Shown here: positions 53,076-61,952 of the stretch, in pieces
How positions within the stretch are numbered: the first letter of the stretch is position 1
Layout: the number at the start of each line of letters is the position of its first letter
Source: Brachyspira suanatina
Lineage (GTDB): Bacteria; Spirochaetota; Brachyspiria; Brachyspirales; Brachyspiraceae
Assembly: GCF_001049755.1 (NCBI RefSeq)
Contig: NZ_CVLB01000001.1
Span: forward strand, 620,001-684,000
Length of the DNA: 64,000 bases
Reading direction: 5' to 3'
Translations under genes and position numbers: made by a program
Notes under the pieces: generated by a model
Seen by the model: the letters and a program-made list of their open reading frames with translations, nothing else
What the model was told of the DNA's origin: nothing
Database searches by the model: none

Positions 53076-53945
53076 ATGTCTAACGAAATGAAAGCAAAAT
53101 TAAAACCTATAATTATAATAGTAATATTACTTGTAATTTTAGTTGCAGGTTTCTTTATTACTAAGAGCATATTGAGCAGCAATAATATACCTATTTTAGA
53201 TTTTGGTGCAGCCAATACAAATGATATGCCTGAAGATACTTTGACAACAGATGATATATTCGGTGAGGATATAACTCCTGAAGAAAAAGATTTCTTAGCT
53301 ACAAATAACACCATATTAACAGATAATAATACAAACACTAAATCAACAAATAAAGATTCTTCTATAAATCTTACAGATAATGGGTTATATGAGGCAGGAA
53401 ATAATCTTGATATACCAGATATAAAACCTCCTGTTTCTAAACCAAATAATAGCAGTTCAGCTTATACTTATAATACTGATAATACAGTTTTAGTAACAAG
53501 TTCTAATACTCTTAGACCTAATGATAATATTATGAATACAATGTCTTCTATAGAAACAAATGTTAGAATAAGTTCATTTATCATCAATTATAATGACAGA
53601 TTCATTGCTACTAGAACTAACCCTGTTTTAATAACTTTAGCGGTAAAATCTCCTGCTGAAGGAAAATATGCTAAAATAAGAGTATATGCTAGAAGAGTAG
53701 ATAATAATTATAATATATTAAGCAGAGATTTAGTATTCTATTTGCCTAAAATATATGTATTGGACGGACAGGCACAGACACAATTCTACTTTGCAGGAAG
53801 AACTTCTGCAGGCGGAAAGTACTTGCCTAAAGGAAGATACTTATTATATGCCGAAGCAGAAATTACAGATGCTAACGGCAGATCAGTTGGAAAAACAGGA
53901 AGATATCCTGTTCCTCAATGGAATTATGTTGTAACATTACAGTAA
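53076..53945 (+). CDS. Membrane-anchored extracytoplasmic protein, unknown
   Basis: A 289-residue protein with one N-terminal membrane helix (IIIIVILLVILVAGFFITKS, about residues 12-31). A long Asn/Thr/Asp-rich linker runs to about residue 165. The C-terminal beta-rich domain has AKIRVYARRVDNNYNI and KGRYLLYAEAEITDANGRSV, resembling an FlgD-type immunoglobulin-like fold. GGATGGGAA precedes the ATG. It follows the sigma factor by 94 bases and may be cotranscribed. Function unknown. Confidence 0.7.
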   Translation: MSNEMKAKLKPIIIIVILLVILVAGFFITKSILSSNNIPILDFGAANTNDMPEDTLTTDDIFGEDITPEEKDFLATNNTILTDNNTNTKSTNKDSSINLTDNGLYEAGNNLDIPDIKPPVSKPNNSSSAYTYNTDNTVLVTSSNTLRPNDNIMNTMSSIETNVRISSFIINYNDRFIATRTNPVLITLAVKSPAEGKYAKIRVYARRVDNNYNILSRDLVFYLPKIYVLDGQAQTQFYFAGRTSAGGKYLPKGRYLLYAEAEITDANGRSVGKTGRYPVPQWNYVVTLQ

Positions 53946-53967
53946 AAAATATTTTGCTGTGATGCCT

Positions 53968-54010
53968 AAAACTCCCTAGATATTTTTATAATACTGGGGA
54001 GTTTTTATTT
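53968..54010. terminator. Intrinsic terminator between convergent genes
   Basis: AAACTCCC (53968-53975) pairs with GGGAGTTT (53997-54004), followed by a T run. The loop is AT-rich. Confidence 0.8.
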
Positions 54011-54012
54011 TA

Positions 54013-54459
54013 TTATAGATTTTTTAATTTCATATAAATAATAGGAAAATTATTTCCTAGATCATCGTATTCATTTCTTTTATAATCTTCAAAACCTATA
54101 TGCTTATAAAAATTGTATGCATTTGTATTTTGTTCATTGACTGATACTTCTTCTATATCATAATTGTAAATAGCATATTGTATTAATTTTCTGCCTATGC
54201 CATTTCCTATAACTTCAGGATCTAAAAAAAGCATTTCTAATTTTTTATTTTCTGTGCCCATAAACCCTACAATATTATCTTCTATTTCAGCAATTATTAA
54301 ATGCTTTATATCTATTAAATATTTTTTAATGTATTTGGATATATTTATAATATCATCTTCTTTAAGAAATAAATGAGTTGCTCTTACAGATTTTTCCCAT
54401 ATTATATAAAGTTTATCTATTAATTCATCATCTCTATTTTTTGCTTCATATATTGTCAT
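54013..54459 (-). CDS. GNAT-family N-acetyltransferase
   Basis: A 148-residue protein of the GNAT fold. It has the strand HLIIAEIEDNIVGFMGTENK, the acetyl-CoA motif MLFLDPEVIGNGIGRKLI and the C-terminal VNEQNTNAYNFYKHIGF. The layout is that of small YjgM/ElaA-like acetyltransferases. Substrate unknown. It is a single gene with convergent and codirectional neighbours behind terminators. Confidence 0.88.
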   Translation of the reverse strand: MTIYEAKNRDDELIDKLYIIWEKSVRATHLFLKEDDIINISKYIKKYLIDIKHLIIAEIEDNIVGFMGTENKKLEMLFLDPEVIGNGIGRKLIQYAIYNYDIEEVSVNEQNTNAYNFYKHIGFEDYKRNEYDDLGNNFPIIYMKLKNL

Positions 54460-54510
54460 AATATAAAAGTCCTAATAAAAAGTTTTAATAAAAAATTCTA
54501 ATAAAAAAAT

Positions 54511-54545
54511 ATCTATGCAAATTAATTAAATTAACTTACATAGAT
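54511..54545 (-). terminator. Terminator after the amino-acid-binding lipoprotein gene
   Basis: ATCTATGCAAATTAA pairs with TTAACTTACATAGAT (two non-canonical pairs), with a run of T following on the leftward strand. Confidence 0.75.
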
Positions 54546-54576
54546 AAAATATTTTTTAATTATAACTTATTTTTTG

Positions 54577-55323
54577 TTATTGGAAATTCTTTTCTATTAA
54601 TTTTTCATAAGTACCATTTGTCATTATTTGAGAAAGTCCTGCATTAATTTTTTCTAAAAGAGCTGTATCTTCTTTTCTTAATGCAATTGCATAATTTTCT
54701 ACTATAGCATCACTTTCTATTAATTTTATATCATCATTATATTTAGCAAAATTTTTGCAAGGTTCTTTATCAAATACAATAGCAGCGATTTTCTTTTCTT
54801 TTAATGCTAGTACAGCAGCAGCACCTGTATCAAATTTTTCATTATTTACTTCTTTGTTTTCTGTCATTATAGTATCGCCTGTTGTACCTATAACCACACC
54901 TATATTTTTGCCTGCTAAATCATCAAATGTTTTTATAGTATCATCATCTTTATGAACTAGCATAACTTGGCTTGAAACATAATAAGGTTCTGAAAAATTA
55001 ACAAACTGTTTTCTTTCTTCAGTAACAGTCATACCTGCTATTATAGCATCTATTTTTTTAGCCTGAAGTGCTGGTAAAAGTCCTTTAAACTGCATATGTG
55101 TGAACTCTACATTCAAACCAGATAATTTTGCGACTTCGCTCATTATATCATAATCAAAACCGCCTATTTTTCCATCACTGTCTAAATATCCAAAAGGCGG
55201 AAAGTCAACATCTATTCCAACATATATTTTTTTATTTTCAGTTTCTGTTGTTTTTGCTGAATTACCGCATGATACAATGAGCATTGAAGAAATAATCATT
55301 ATTAATGTTAGTATTTTTTTCAT
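54577..55323 (-). CDS. Amino-acid ABC transporter substrate-binding lipoprotein
   Basis: A 248-residue family 3 solute-binding protein with lipobox IVSC (Cys at residue 19). Motifs are VGIDVDFPPFGYLDSDGKIG at the start, the family signature GFDYDIMSEVAKLSGL, MTVTEERKQFVNFSEPYY and GKNIGVVIGTTGDTIM. It binds a polar amino acid in the periplasm. No permease or ATPase gene is beside it, so its transporter must be elsewhere in the genome. AGAGGG is the ribosome site. It ends at a terminator. Confidence 0.92.
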   Translation of the reverse strand: MKKILTLIMIISSMLIVSCGNSAKTTETENKKIYVGIDVDFPPFGYLDSDGKIGGFDYDIMSEVAKLSGLNVEFTHMQFKGLLPALQAKKIDAIIAGMTVTEERKQFVNFSEPYYVSSQVMLVHKDDDTIKTFDDLAGKNIGVVIGTTGDTIMTENKEVNNEKFDTGAAAVLALKEKKIAAIVFDKEPCKNFAKYNDDIKLIESDAIVENYAIALRKEDTALLEKINAGLSQIMTNGTYEKLIEKNFQ

Positions 55324-55426
55324 TTTTACCCTCTTTATAAAAGAATTTATAACTATTAATAGTATTACTATGTAATATAATACTACTAACTAATATAAAA
55401 GTCAAGAATAAAAATCATAAAATATA

Positions 55427-55444
55427 GTTATCATAATATTGATA
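55427..55444. promoter_or_regulatory. Palindromic motif upstream of birA
   Basis: GTTATCATAATATTGATA contains the symmetric TATCA/TGATA. A TATAAT (55443-55448) begins inside its right end. The same 18 bases, with one change, occur at 60711-60728 upstream of another gene. Confidence 0.5.
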
Positions 55445-55473
55445 TAATGATTATTTAATTATATAATAAAAAA

Positions 55474-56241
55474 ATGAAAGTTAACATATTTACAGATAAT
55501 TTAAATACTAAAATATACGGTAAAAATACTTTATTATTTGAATCATTAGAAAGTACAAATAAAAAAATGATAGAAGATTTAAATAATAAAGTAAAGTTAG
55601 AAGAGGGTAGTGTATATATAGCATTGCTTCAGACATCAGGAAAGGGCAGCTATGGTAATAAATGGGAATCAAACAATAATTTAGGATTATGGTTTAGTGT
55701 TTTAGTTTATTCACCATATAAAAAAGAGGCTTTAAGTTTTTTGCCTGGCATAGCATTGAGTAAATGCTTGAGAGAAAAATATAATGTTGATGCTCATGTA
55801 AAATGGCCTAATGATGTTTTGGTTGGAAGTAAAAAGATATCGGGAACTCTTATACAAGTTACTCCTTTTGAAAATGTAAATGCATGCGTTATAGGGACTG
55901 GTGTTAATTTATATCAAAGCAAAGAAGATTTTGATTTAAGTATAAGAAATAAGGCTACTTCATTATATATTGAAACAGGAAACAAAGTAGAATTAAGTAA
56001 TTTTTATAAAGATTTAATTTATTATTTTGAAGAAGTTTATACAGGAAGTACGAAATTATCAGAATATTTTAAAGAGTATAGTAAAATGATAGGAAAAACT
56101 ATAAAAGCTATAAAAGATAATACTGAAATATATGCTGATGTAAAAGGAATAACAGAAGAAGGATATTTACAAGTTGAAGTTAATGGAAAAGATGAGACTT
56201 GGATATCCAGAGCTTCTTTAGATATAGATACAAGCTATTAA
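55474..56241 (+). CDS. birA: Biotin-protein ligase
   Basis: A 255-residue monofunctional biotin-[acetyl-CoA-carboxylase] ligase. It has the catalytic biotin loop QTSGKGSYGNKWES, KWPNDVLVGSKKISGTL and the GTGVNLYQS strand. A C-terminal SH3-like domain includes KAIKDNTEIYADVKGI and LQVEVNGKDETWI. The N-terminal DNA-binding domain of the E. coli repressor form is absent, so it is a plain ligase. It activates biotin to biotinyl-AMP and attaches it to a carboxylase Lys. No clear ribosome site precedes the ATG. The small membrane protein follows after 23 bases. Confidence 0.9.
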   Translation: MKVNIFTDNLNTKIYGKNTLLFESLESTNKKMIEDLNNKVKLEEGSVYIALLQTSGKGSYGNKWESNNNLGLWFSVLVYSPYKKEALSFLPGIALSKCLREKYNVDAHVKWPNDVLVGSKKISGTLIQVTPFENVNACVIGTGVNLYQSKEDFDLSIRNKATSLYIETGNKVELSNFYKDLIYYFEEVYTGSTKLSEYFKEYSKMIGKTIKAIKDNTEIYADVKGITEEGYLQVEVNGKDETWISRASLDIDTSY

Positions 56242-56264
56242 AAATTAATAAATGGAAGGAAATT

Positions 56265-56501
56265 ATGAGAAAACCAATACCATACAAGAAACCAGAAGAA
56301 AAAAAACATGTGAATAAAAAGAGTATATTTTTGCTTATCATATTTGAATTAATTATTATAGTGCTTTCGATAGTTACTACAGCTATAATATCATTATTAT
56401 TTGGTATAAATCCTTATATAAGTGCTGGAATAAGTGCTGCTATACTTGTAGTATTTAGTGTATTTGTGGCAAAGGAATTTTTACTTAGTATTAATAAGTG
56501 A
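56265..56501 (+). CDS. Small membrane protein (78 aa)
   Basis: ATG 56265 is chosen because GGAAGGAAA lies just before it; upstream in-frame codons overlap birA without a ribosome site. The 78-residue protein has a Lys/Pro-rich cytoplasmic start (RKPIPYKKPEEKKHVNKK), two membrane helices separated by a short LFGINPYISAG turn, and a short tail. I recognise no family. It is cotranscribed with birA and ends before a strong terminator. Function unknown. Confidence 0.75.
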   Translation: MRKPIPYKKPEEKKHVNKKSIFLLIIFELIIIVLSIVTTAIISLLFGINPYISAGISAAILVVFSVFVAKEFLLSINK

Positions 56502-56522
56502 TAAAAAGGAGTAATAAAAATA

Positions 56523-56563
56523 CCTACCATATAATAAATGGGGTTTATTATGGTAGGCTTTTT
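56523..56563 (+). terminator. Intrinsic terminator
   Basis: CCTACCATATAATAAA pairs with TTTATTATGGTAGG (one bulged base), with a 6-base loop and a CTTTTT end. Confidence 0.88.
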
Positions 56564-56712
56564 AAGAAAACATATGATAAAAAATAAAAACAATCTACAA
56601 TGTATAGTATACTATATATAATTTTTGTCAATATAAATTTTTAAAATATTAAAAAAATAAATAATATAAATTTAAAAAATATGGAGTTTTATTTTACATA
56701 TAATACAAATAA

Positions 56713-56748
56713 ATAGCATGTTATATAGTTATTATAGCATGTTATATA
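56713..56748. repeat. Short direct repeat after the permease gene
   Basis: ATAGCATGTTATATA occurs at 56713-56727 and 56734-56748. Each copy is nearly self-complementary (ATAGCATGTTAT), so the pair can fold and may form the 3' end of the leftward transcript. Confidence 0.5.
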
Positions 56749-56749
56749 A

Positions 56750-58414
56750 TCATAGAGTTATTTCTTTTTTATTGCTTATTTTAAAGAATATAATAAGCGA
56801 TATAATAGTTGTAAATGTAAGTATTGTAGAAAGTGCGGCTGCTGTTCCGTAACTTGCCCTTATAACTTCCTGATAAATAGCCACAGACATAGTTCTTGAT
56901 TTTGTTGTATAAAGTATAACAGATGAGCTTAATTCATTAATAACAGTTATCCAGCTTAATATGGCTCCGGATAATACGCCTGAAAGCATTAATTTTGCTG
57001 TTATATAAAAGAAAGTTTTCATTTCTGAAGCTCCTAAACTTATAGATGCTTCATCTACATTCTTATCTATTTGATAAAGTATTGCAGAGCTTGATCTTAA
57101 AGTGTAGGGGAGTCTTCTTATTACCAATGATATAACAATAATTATAGAACTTCCTGTTAATATTATAGGAGGCTTATTGAATGCAGTTAAAAATGTTATT
57201 CCAAGTACAGATCCTGGTATTATATATGGAAACATTGATACTATATCTATTATATTGGTTAATATATTTTTTCTTCTGATTGTTATATATGCAGTGAGCA
57301 TTCCTACAAGTATTATTATTGCTATTGTTATTATTCCATATACGTATGTATTTTTTATTGAAGATGCCAAAGAACGAAATATTGTTTCATAGCTTTCAAG
57401 AGAAAAATTACTAGTAAAAACGGATCGGTTTGTCTTTAAAAATGAAGTGTATATTACTGTAATTTGAGGAAGTATAGAAATCAAAACTAAAATATATATT
57501 ATACTATGAATTAGTATAGATTTTATACCTTTTATATCTTTTGATTTTATGCTGTTCATTGAATTCATAGCATAAGATCTTTTATTTACAATATATTTTT
57601 GTGAAATAAACATTATAGTTGTAATTATTACCATTATAACAGACATTGAAGCAGAAAAGTTTGCATTGCTTCCTACTTCGCTTATGAACTCCGAGTATAT
57701 CATAGTAGGCATAGTTCTGTATCCTTCACCTATAAGCATAGGAGTACCGAAATCAGCCAAAGCATTCATAAATACAATGAGTCCTGCTGAAACTATAGTG
57801 GGCTTTATTAATGGTATAGTTACTGTCATATTTCTCATAAAGCTTGAAGCACCCAAATTCTCAGAAGCCTCTAAAAGTATATTATCTATTTTACCCAAAG
57901 CTCCATAAACATACATAAATATAAATGGGTATAATTTCAAAGAAAAAACTAAAAGTATTCCATCAAAACCATATATAGTTGGTATGCTAATACCTATATA
58001 TGAAAAAAATCTAGTAATAACTCCGTTTCTTCCAAGAAGAAGTATCCATGAATAGGCACCTATAAATGCTGGAGACATCATAGATATTATTATGAGAATT
58101 TCTATGATTCTTTTACCTTTAAGATTGTACATCTTCATACAGTATGCCAAAGGTGTTCCAATTAATACAGCAAGAATAGTTACAGAAGTTGTTACTATAA
58201 AACTATTTATTAAAGTGCTGTAATAATACTTTTTGGTAAAGAATCTTATAAAATTATTTAACGTCCAGGCATCTGTTTTTATATCTTTAAAACTGCTTAA
58301 AAATAATGAGAACAATGGATAAACTAAAAATAAAGCAAAAATAAATGTTATTATTATAGTAATATATGTCCAAAAGTCCATTCTTTTTAATATAGTTTTT
58401 ATTATATTTTTCAT
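56750..58414 (-). CDS. Iron(III)-type ABC transporter fused permease
   Basis: A 554-residue membrane protein with about 12 helices in two BPD_transp_1 halves, the layout of FbpB/SfuB-type ferric iron permeases. Each half has an EAA coupling loop: DNILLEASENLGASSFMRNM and DKNVDEASISLGASEMKTFF. It forms the whole channel by itself. It follows the two FbpA-like lipoproteins, separated by a hairpin. The ATPase subunit (FbpC) expected after it is absent; the DNA beyond holds only a direct repeat and a terminator. The substrate is inferred from family only. Confidence 0.87.
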   Translation of the reverse strand: MKNIIKTILKRMDFWTYITIIITFIFALFLVYPLFSLFLSSFKDIKTDAWTLNNFIRFFTKKYYYSTLINSFIVTTSVTILAVLIGTPLAYCMKMYNLKGKRIIEILIIISMMSPAFIGAYSWILLLGRNGVITRFFSYIGISIPTIYGFDGILLVFSLKLYPFIFMYVYGALGKIDNILLEASENLGASSFMRNMTVTIPLIKPTIVSAGLIVFMNALADFGTPMLIGEGYRTMPTMIYSEFISEVGSNANFSASMSVIMVIITTIMFISQKYIVNKRSYAMNSMNSIKSKDIKGIKSILIHSIIYILVLISILPQITVIYTSFLKTNRSVFTSNFSLESYETIFRSLASSIKNTYVYGIITIAIIILVGMLTAYITIRRKNILTNIIDIVSMFPYIIPGSVLGITFLTAFNKPPIILTGSSIIIVISLVIRRLPYTLRSSSAILYQIDKNVDEASISLGASEMKTFFYITAKLMLSGVLSGAILSWITVINELSSSVILYTTKSRTMSVAIYQEVIRASYGTAAALSTILTFTTIISLIIFFKISNKKEITL

Positions 58415-58432
58415 AATTATTTTCTCTTTTCA

Positions 58433-58463
58433 CTGCTGATAATTATATCTATTTTATCAGCAG
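58433..58463 (-). other. Intercistronic hairpin between binding-protein and permease genes
   Basis: CTGCTGATAA (58433-58442) and TTATCAGCAG (58454-58463) form a perfect 10-base stem with an 11-base loop. It can stabilise or partly terminate the leftward mRNA, giving more binding protein than permease. Confidence 0.65.
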
Positions 58464-58491
58464 GATTTTAGTAAGAAAATATATAGATATT

Positions 58492-59508
58492 TTAAATACC
58501 TGTAACTATATTTTTAAATCTTTCAAGCCAAGCCTCTTTATTTTTATCAACCATTTCTTCATCTTCTTTTATATCATTTATATTTTCAAGAGGCATAAGT
58601 ATTTGAGAGCCTTCTAAATTTTTTATTATTGTTCTTGTGAATAATTCATCATTAATAATTTTTTGGGCATCATAGCTTGTTACAAAATCTACAAACTTTT
58701 TAGCATTTTCTAAGTTTTTAGCGCCTTTTATTATAGCCATAGAATGTGCTTTAGTTAGTACGCCCTCTTTCATATATATAACATCTATAGGAGAACCTGT
58801 ATGTATATAGTTTGCAGCTGCACTTTCAAATGTAAGCCCTACAGCATATTCATTATCAGCAACACCTTTATATACTGCAGAAGAACTGCTTAAAAGTTTT
58901 CCGTCTAAATTAGCATATAATTTTTCTACATAATCCCAGCCATTTTCAGGATTTCCATTACCCATAGCATAAAGCATATTAACTAACTGTTCAAAAGATG
59001 ATGATGAAGTAGTAGGATCATTAAAAGCTATTTGTCCTTTTAAAGCAGGATTAAGTAAATCAGCGTATCCTTCTACTTTTATATCTTTTATTAAATTTGT
59101 ATTTATTATTAATACGCTTGGACTAAGCATAAAGCCTGTTATGTATTTTTCTTTACTTCTATAATCCTCGTATATATTGTCATAATTTGTTGTAACGTAT
59201 TCTTGAAAAAGCTCTGAGTTGTATTTCAATATATTTTCATTAGCAGCAAAAAATATATCCCCTAAAGGATCATTTTTTTCAGCTTCTATTCTTTTTATTA
59301 TTTCAGCAGTACCAGCTATAATAATTTCTACATTTATGTCCGGATTTTTTTTACCAAATTCTTCTACAAGTCTATCAATAAAAAATCTAGTTGCAGGAGT
59401 GTATATTACTAAACTATTTATATTCTCTTCTTCTTTTTTATTAGAACATGAAAGAATTGATGTTACTATCAATAAAGATACTAAAAATAATTTAATGGTA
59501 TTTTTCAT
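58492..59508 (-). CDS. Iron-type solute-binding lipoprotein (paralogue B)
   Basis: A 338-residue binding protein of the FbpA/AfuA (SBP_bac_6) class with lipobox ILSC. Shared features with its upstream paralogue are LVIYTPATRFFIDRLVEEF, VEIIIAGTAEIIKRIEAEKN, FNDPTTSSSSFEQLV and SSSAVYKGVADNEYAVGLTF. These proteins bind ferric iron or related anions such as phosphonates. AGGATAAAAATT precedes the ATG. It is 24 bases downstream of the other copy, so the pair arose by tandem duplication and is cotranscribed with the permease. Confidence 0.88.
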   Translation of the reverse strand: MKNTIKLFLVSLLIVTSILSCSNKKEEENINSLVIYTPATRFFIDRLVEEFGKKNPDINVEIIIAGTAEIIKRIEAEKNDPLGDIFFAANENILKYNSELFQEYVTTNYDNIYEDYRSKEKYITGFMLSPSVLIINTNLIKDIKVEGYADLLNPALKGQIAFNDPTTSSSSFEQLVNMLYAMGNGNPENGWDYVEKLYANLDGKLLSSSSAVYKGVADNEYAVGLTFESAAANYIHTGSPIDVIYMKEGVLTKAHSMAIIKGAKNLENAKKFVDFVTSYDAQKIINDELFTRTIIKNLEGSQILMPLENINDIKEDEEMVDKNKEAWLERFKNIVTGI

Positions 59509-59532
59509 AATTTTTATCCTCGTTTTTATTTT

Positions 59533-60576
59533 TTATAATTTATCTGTAATTATATTTTTAAATTTTTCTAGCCAACTTTCTTGATTTTCTTTTACAAAAT
59601 TATCTATATATTCTAATTCTTCATTTGAAGTTATAGCATTGATATCCTTTATATCAACTAATATAGGAGAAGCTCCTAAATCTTTTCTTACAGCTCTTGC
59701 ATTAAGTTCGTCATTCATTTTCTTTTGAGTATCAAAGCTAGTCATATAATCCAAAAACTTTTTAGCATTTTCCATATTTTTAGCATTTTTGATTATATAT
59801 ATACCGGCAGGCTCCATTATCACGCCTTCTTTCATATATACTAATTTCACAGGAGATCCAGAAGCAGCATAATTGGCAGCAGCATTCTCAAATGTAAGTC
59901 CCACAGTATATTCATTATCAGCAACACCTTTATATACAGCAGAAGAACCTGTGAGTAATTTTCCGTCTAAATTGTCGCATAATTTATCAATATATTCCCA
60001 GCCTTTATTAATATCATCTTTTCCCATTGTATATAATATAGTAACTAAATGCTTAAAAGATGATGAAGATGTAGATGGATCATTGAATGCTATTTTTCCT
60101 TTTAATTGTTCATTAGTTAAATCAGAATAGCCTTCTATATTTATGTCGCCTACAAGATTTGTATTAACTATTAATACGCTTGGGCTAATCATAAATCTAG
60201 TCATTGTACCTTCTACATTTTTATAGCTGTCTAATATTTCATTTTCATTTGTTGTTGTATAATTTTCAAATAAATCCTGATTATTCTTTACCAGATTAAT
60301 ATTGGCAGCCATTAAAACATCGCATAAAGGATCATTTTTTTCTGTTTCTATTCTTTTTATCAATTCACCTGTTCCTGCGATTATTACTTCAACTTCTATA
60401 TTTGGATTTTTACTTTTGAAATCTTCTATTAATGGATCAATAAAATCTCTTGATGATGGTGAGTATATTACTAATGATGAAGGTTTTGATGTATTTTCAT
60501 TTTTGCTGCATGAAAATAGCATTATAGAAATTATTAAAATTACAATTATTCTTGTAAAATTGCCAAAAAATCTCAT
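59533..60576 (-). CDS. Iron-type solute-binding lipoprotein (paralogue A)
   Basis: ATG 60576 is preferred, with GCGGGA at proper spacing; the longer frame starts at a TTG (60591). The 347-residue lipoprotein (lipobox LFSC) is of the same class as the next gene: LVIYSPSSRDFIDPLIEDF, VEVIIAGTGELIKRIETEKN, FNDPSTSSSSFKHLV and SSAVYKGVADNEYTVGLTF. It heads the leftward operon. Upstream, TTGACA near 60632 with an AT-rich -10 is the likely promoter. Two different binding proteins feeding one permease suggests a widened ligand range. Confidence 0.88.
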   Translation of the reverse strand: MRFFGNFTRIIVILIISIMLFSCSKNENTSKPSSLVIYSPSSRDFIDPLIEDFKSKNPNIEVEVIIAGTGELIKRIETEKNDPLCDVLMAANINLVKNNQDLFENYTTTNENEILDSYKNVEGTMTRFMISPSVLIVNTNLVGDINIEGYSDLTNEQLKGKIAFNDPSTSSSSFKHLVTILYTMGKDDINKGWEYIDKLCDNLDGKLLTGSSAVYKGVADNEYTVGLTFENAAANYAASGSPVKLVYMKEGVIMEPAGIYIIKNAKNMENAKKFLDYMTSFDTQKKMNDELNARAVRKDLGASPILVDIKDINAITSNEELEYIDNFVKENQESWLEKFKNIITDKL

Positions 60577-60710
60577 AATTTTATCCCGCAATTAATTTTG
60601 CAATAAAATATATTATATTGTGTTTTTGTCAACAAAAAAATAAACTTTTTAGTACTATAAAGTGTAAATTAGTGCAAAAAAGTTTACATAATAAAAAAAT
60701 GCTAATAAAA

Positions 60711-60728
60711 GTTATCATAATATCGATA
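60711..60728. promoter_or_regulatory. Palindromic motif shared with the birA upstream region
   Basis: GTTATCATAATATCGATA differs by one base from 55427-55444. It lies about 40 bases before a TATAAT (near 60750) and 58 bases before the next gene's ATG, where an operator or activator site could be. Confidence 0.5.
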
Positions 60729-60768
60729 ATTATGTTAACACTTTAACATTAGGATTATAATACATAAT

Positions 60769-61881
60769 ATGAAAAGCAAAATAGCTGAAAAAGCGTATAC
60801 TCTCATAAAGAAAAAGAAATATAAAAAAGCAAAAGAGATGCTTCTTAATAATAAAGTTAGGATGTCGCACGATGCAGAAGCTCTTGCTATGCTTTCTTTT
60901 GCTGATATATTTTTAAAAGATTTCTATGGTGCTGAAGAAGTTTCAAGAAAAGCACTTAGAGAGGATAGTTTTTGCTTTAATGCTATGCTTGCAAAGGCCT
61001 ATGTTAGTTTGCATAATGGACACAGAGAAAATGCTTTAAGAGAGTATTTTAGAATATTAGATTTAGATCCTGAAAATAAAGTCGCTAAAGACAATATAGA
61101 AAGAATAAGATTTTTAACTAATAATGCTAGGGGCGATGAGATTAATCCAAGAGCATATTTACTAGGCAAGAAAAAATTATCAATGTCTAGATTTTTGGTG
61201 CTTATACCTATAGCATTCATACTCACATTTTTATCATACATAACAATAGACAGAGTTTATCCTAAAATAAGATATGTACTTCTTGATAAAGAGCAAAAAG
61301 AATTAAGAGAAAAGCTTGAGAATGTATACTTATTTGAAGGCTTGGAAGATGGCAAGATTCCAGAGAGTGCCAAGAGTCCCACATACTCACCGCGTGAAGT
61401 AGCAGAGATGTTTGACAAGGCTAAAAACAATATGAGAAGTGCATCTGTTAATGAAGCTGTCATGATAATTAACGGTGCATTGAAAAGCGACATAAACGAA
61501 TATTTAAAAGAGAGATTCAGAGTGCTTAAACAATTTGTAATAGCACCAGACTATAATATTTTTAGAGAGAGTCCTAACTATCTTACAGTAGTTGAAAATT
61601 ATGACTTGTACAATGGCGGATATGTGAAATGGAAAGCCGATGTAAACACTGTAAGTCAAACCAATATAGACGGCATACCAAAGAAAAGAGCAAGACTTTT
61701 GATTTATGATACAGCCGACAAGAACATTGCAGGCGTTGCTGATTTAATAGTGAATGTTACTGTAACATTAGAGCCTAAAAACTATATAGAAGTGTACGGC
61801 AAGATTTTGGGCTATGATGCTAAGCAGAAATCAATACAGCTTGAAGGTCAGATTATAAAGCATTTGCCTAAGAAGAAATAA
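60769..61881 (+). CDS. TPR protein with one transmembrane helix
   Basis: A 370-residue protein. Residues 1-125 hold about three TPR-like helical units (KAYTLIKKKKYKKAKEMLL, YFRILDLDPENKVAKDNIER). A single membrane helix follows at about 142-164 (FLVLIPIAFILTFLSYITID). The C-terminal 200 residues lie on the other side, with a helical part and a beta-rich end (VNVTVTLEPKNYIEVYGKIL). The layout suggests a TPR scaffold in the cytoplasm linked to a periplasmic domain. Codon use is slightly richer in C near the end. Function unknown. Confidence 0.75.
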   Translation: MKSKIAEKAYTLIKKKKYKKAKEMLLNNKVRMSHDAEALAMLSFADIFLKDFYGAEEVSRKALREDSFCFNAMLAKAYVSLHNGHRENALREYFRILDLDPENKVAKDNIERIRFLTNNARGDEINPRAYLLGKKKLSMSRFLVLIPIAFILTFLSYITIDRVYPKIRYVLLDKEQKELREKLENVYLFEGLEDGKIPESAKSPTYSPREVAEMFDKAKNNMRSASVNEAVMIINGALKSDINEYLKERFRVLKQFVIAPDYNIFRESPNYLTVVENYDLYNGGYVKWKADVNTVSQTNIDGIPKKRARLLIYDTADKNIAGVADLIVNVTVTLEPKNYIEVYGKILGYDAKQKSIQLEGQIIKHLPKKK

Positions 61882-61952
61882 AAATTAAAATCCTAAATAT
61901 ATTATGTAAACTTTACGATATATTAAAATACTTTATTAATAAAGGTATTTAA

